Of a DNA stretch of 64,000 nucleotides, positions 63,984 through 64,000 are shown one piece after another. The stretch is from positions 1-64,000 of the forward strand of contig CAJIYT010000003.1 of assembly GCA_905181715.1 (NCBI GenBank), given 5' to 3'. The DNA is from an uncultured Candidatus Poseidoniales archaeon (GTDB taxonomy: Archaea > Thermoplasmatota > Poseidoniia > Poseidoniales > Poseidoniaceae). A program made the translations under genes and the position numbers. The notes beneath the pieces were generated by a model. That model was not told the origin of the DNA. It was given only the letters and a program-made list of their open reading frames with translations, and ran no database searches. The number at the start of each line of letters is the position of its first letter. Position 1 is the stretch's first letter.

Positions 63984-64000
63984 ATAGCATGGTCGGAGAT

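Noticed and set aside
1..64000. Search for rRNA genes, CRISPR arrays, insertion sequences or prophage
   Set aside because: None was seen: no transposase, intact integrase or phage structural motifs, no regularly spaced repeats and no rRNA-like sequence.

Overview
The window reads as a chromosomal segment of a marine euryarchaeon, most likely Candidatus Poseidoniales (Marine Group II) or a close Thermoplasmatota relative. This is inferred from gene content. Archaeal traits are an archaeal-type FAD synthetase (RibL), a Gar1-like H/ACA protein, an archaeal NFACT (Rqc2/Tae2) protein, ferredoxin-dependent 2-oxoacid oxidoreductase subunits, very large secreted and membrane proteins, and tRNA genes without an encoded CCA. 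They are mixed with genes of bacterial style: oligoribonuclease, RNase PH, NAD(P)-dependent glycerol-3-phosphate dehydrogenase, riboflavin synthase, a glutathione S-transferase, fRMsr and a branched-chain-type E1. Genes are tightly packed on both strands, often with 4-bp ATGA overlaps, and many starts are GTG or TTG behind a GGTG-type ribosome binding site.

Region by region. 1-5966: the end of a membrane-anchored subtilase, a 1329-residue membrane protein with roughly 40 hydrophobic segments, and a convergent lipoprotein subtilase. 6038-9632: oligoribonuclease, a leftward acyl-CoA dehydrogenase / MobA-like / XdhC cluster, and a free methionine-R-sulfoxide reductase. 9619-17869: leftward cation/Ca2+ antiporter, fused E1 of a 2-oxoacid dehydrogenase, MFS transporter, receiver-domain protein, MoeB-rhodanese and thioredoxin reductase. 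17945-20609: a YdjM-like membrane protein facing a four-gene flavin operon (ribB, ribL, ribE, ribH). 20733-24261: endonuclease IV, GST, GpsA, a small winged-helix candidate and a DCC protein. 24282-31940: a membrane protein, an ABC-2 exporter pair, a secreted protein, a Gar1 / RanBP2 zinc-finger / Arg-rich protein, a TPR membrane protein and an AT-rich four-TM protein. 31989-44652: S-adenosylhomocysteinase, a 2199-residue cell-surface protein, an unknown protein, aconitase and a membrane-anchored cyclophilin. 44798-48939: KorA/KorB-like oxidoreductase, a small duplicated-domain protein, tRNA-Gln(CTG) and a methyltransferase. 48936-53303: a surface-glycan locus (GT-C, DPM1-like GT2, flippase-like, GT4). 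53337-60313: ferritin-like protein, a Nudix / metallo-beta-lactamase fusion in an overlapping operon with NFACT and a methyltransferase, thiolase and RNase PH. 60356-63983: tRNA-Phe(GAA), a secreted M24 peptidase and a membrane protein ending in a small-multidrug-export-like domain.

Together the genes suggest an aerobic or microaerobic protein- and lipid-degrading heterotroph. It has extracellular proteases, acyl-CoA dehydrogenase and thiolase for fatty-acid turnover, 2-oxoacid oxidation, aconitase for the TCA cycle, and several thiol and oxidative-stress enzymes. No CRISPR array, rRNA, insertion sequence or prophage was seen. The most unusual items are the Gar1 / zinc-finger / Arg-rich fusion, the Nudix-MBL-NFACT operon, and the giant surface proteins, one of which carries a UBA-like cytoplasmic tail.
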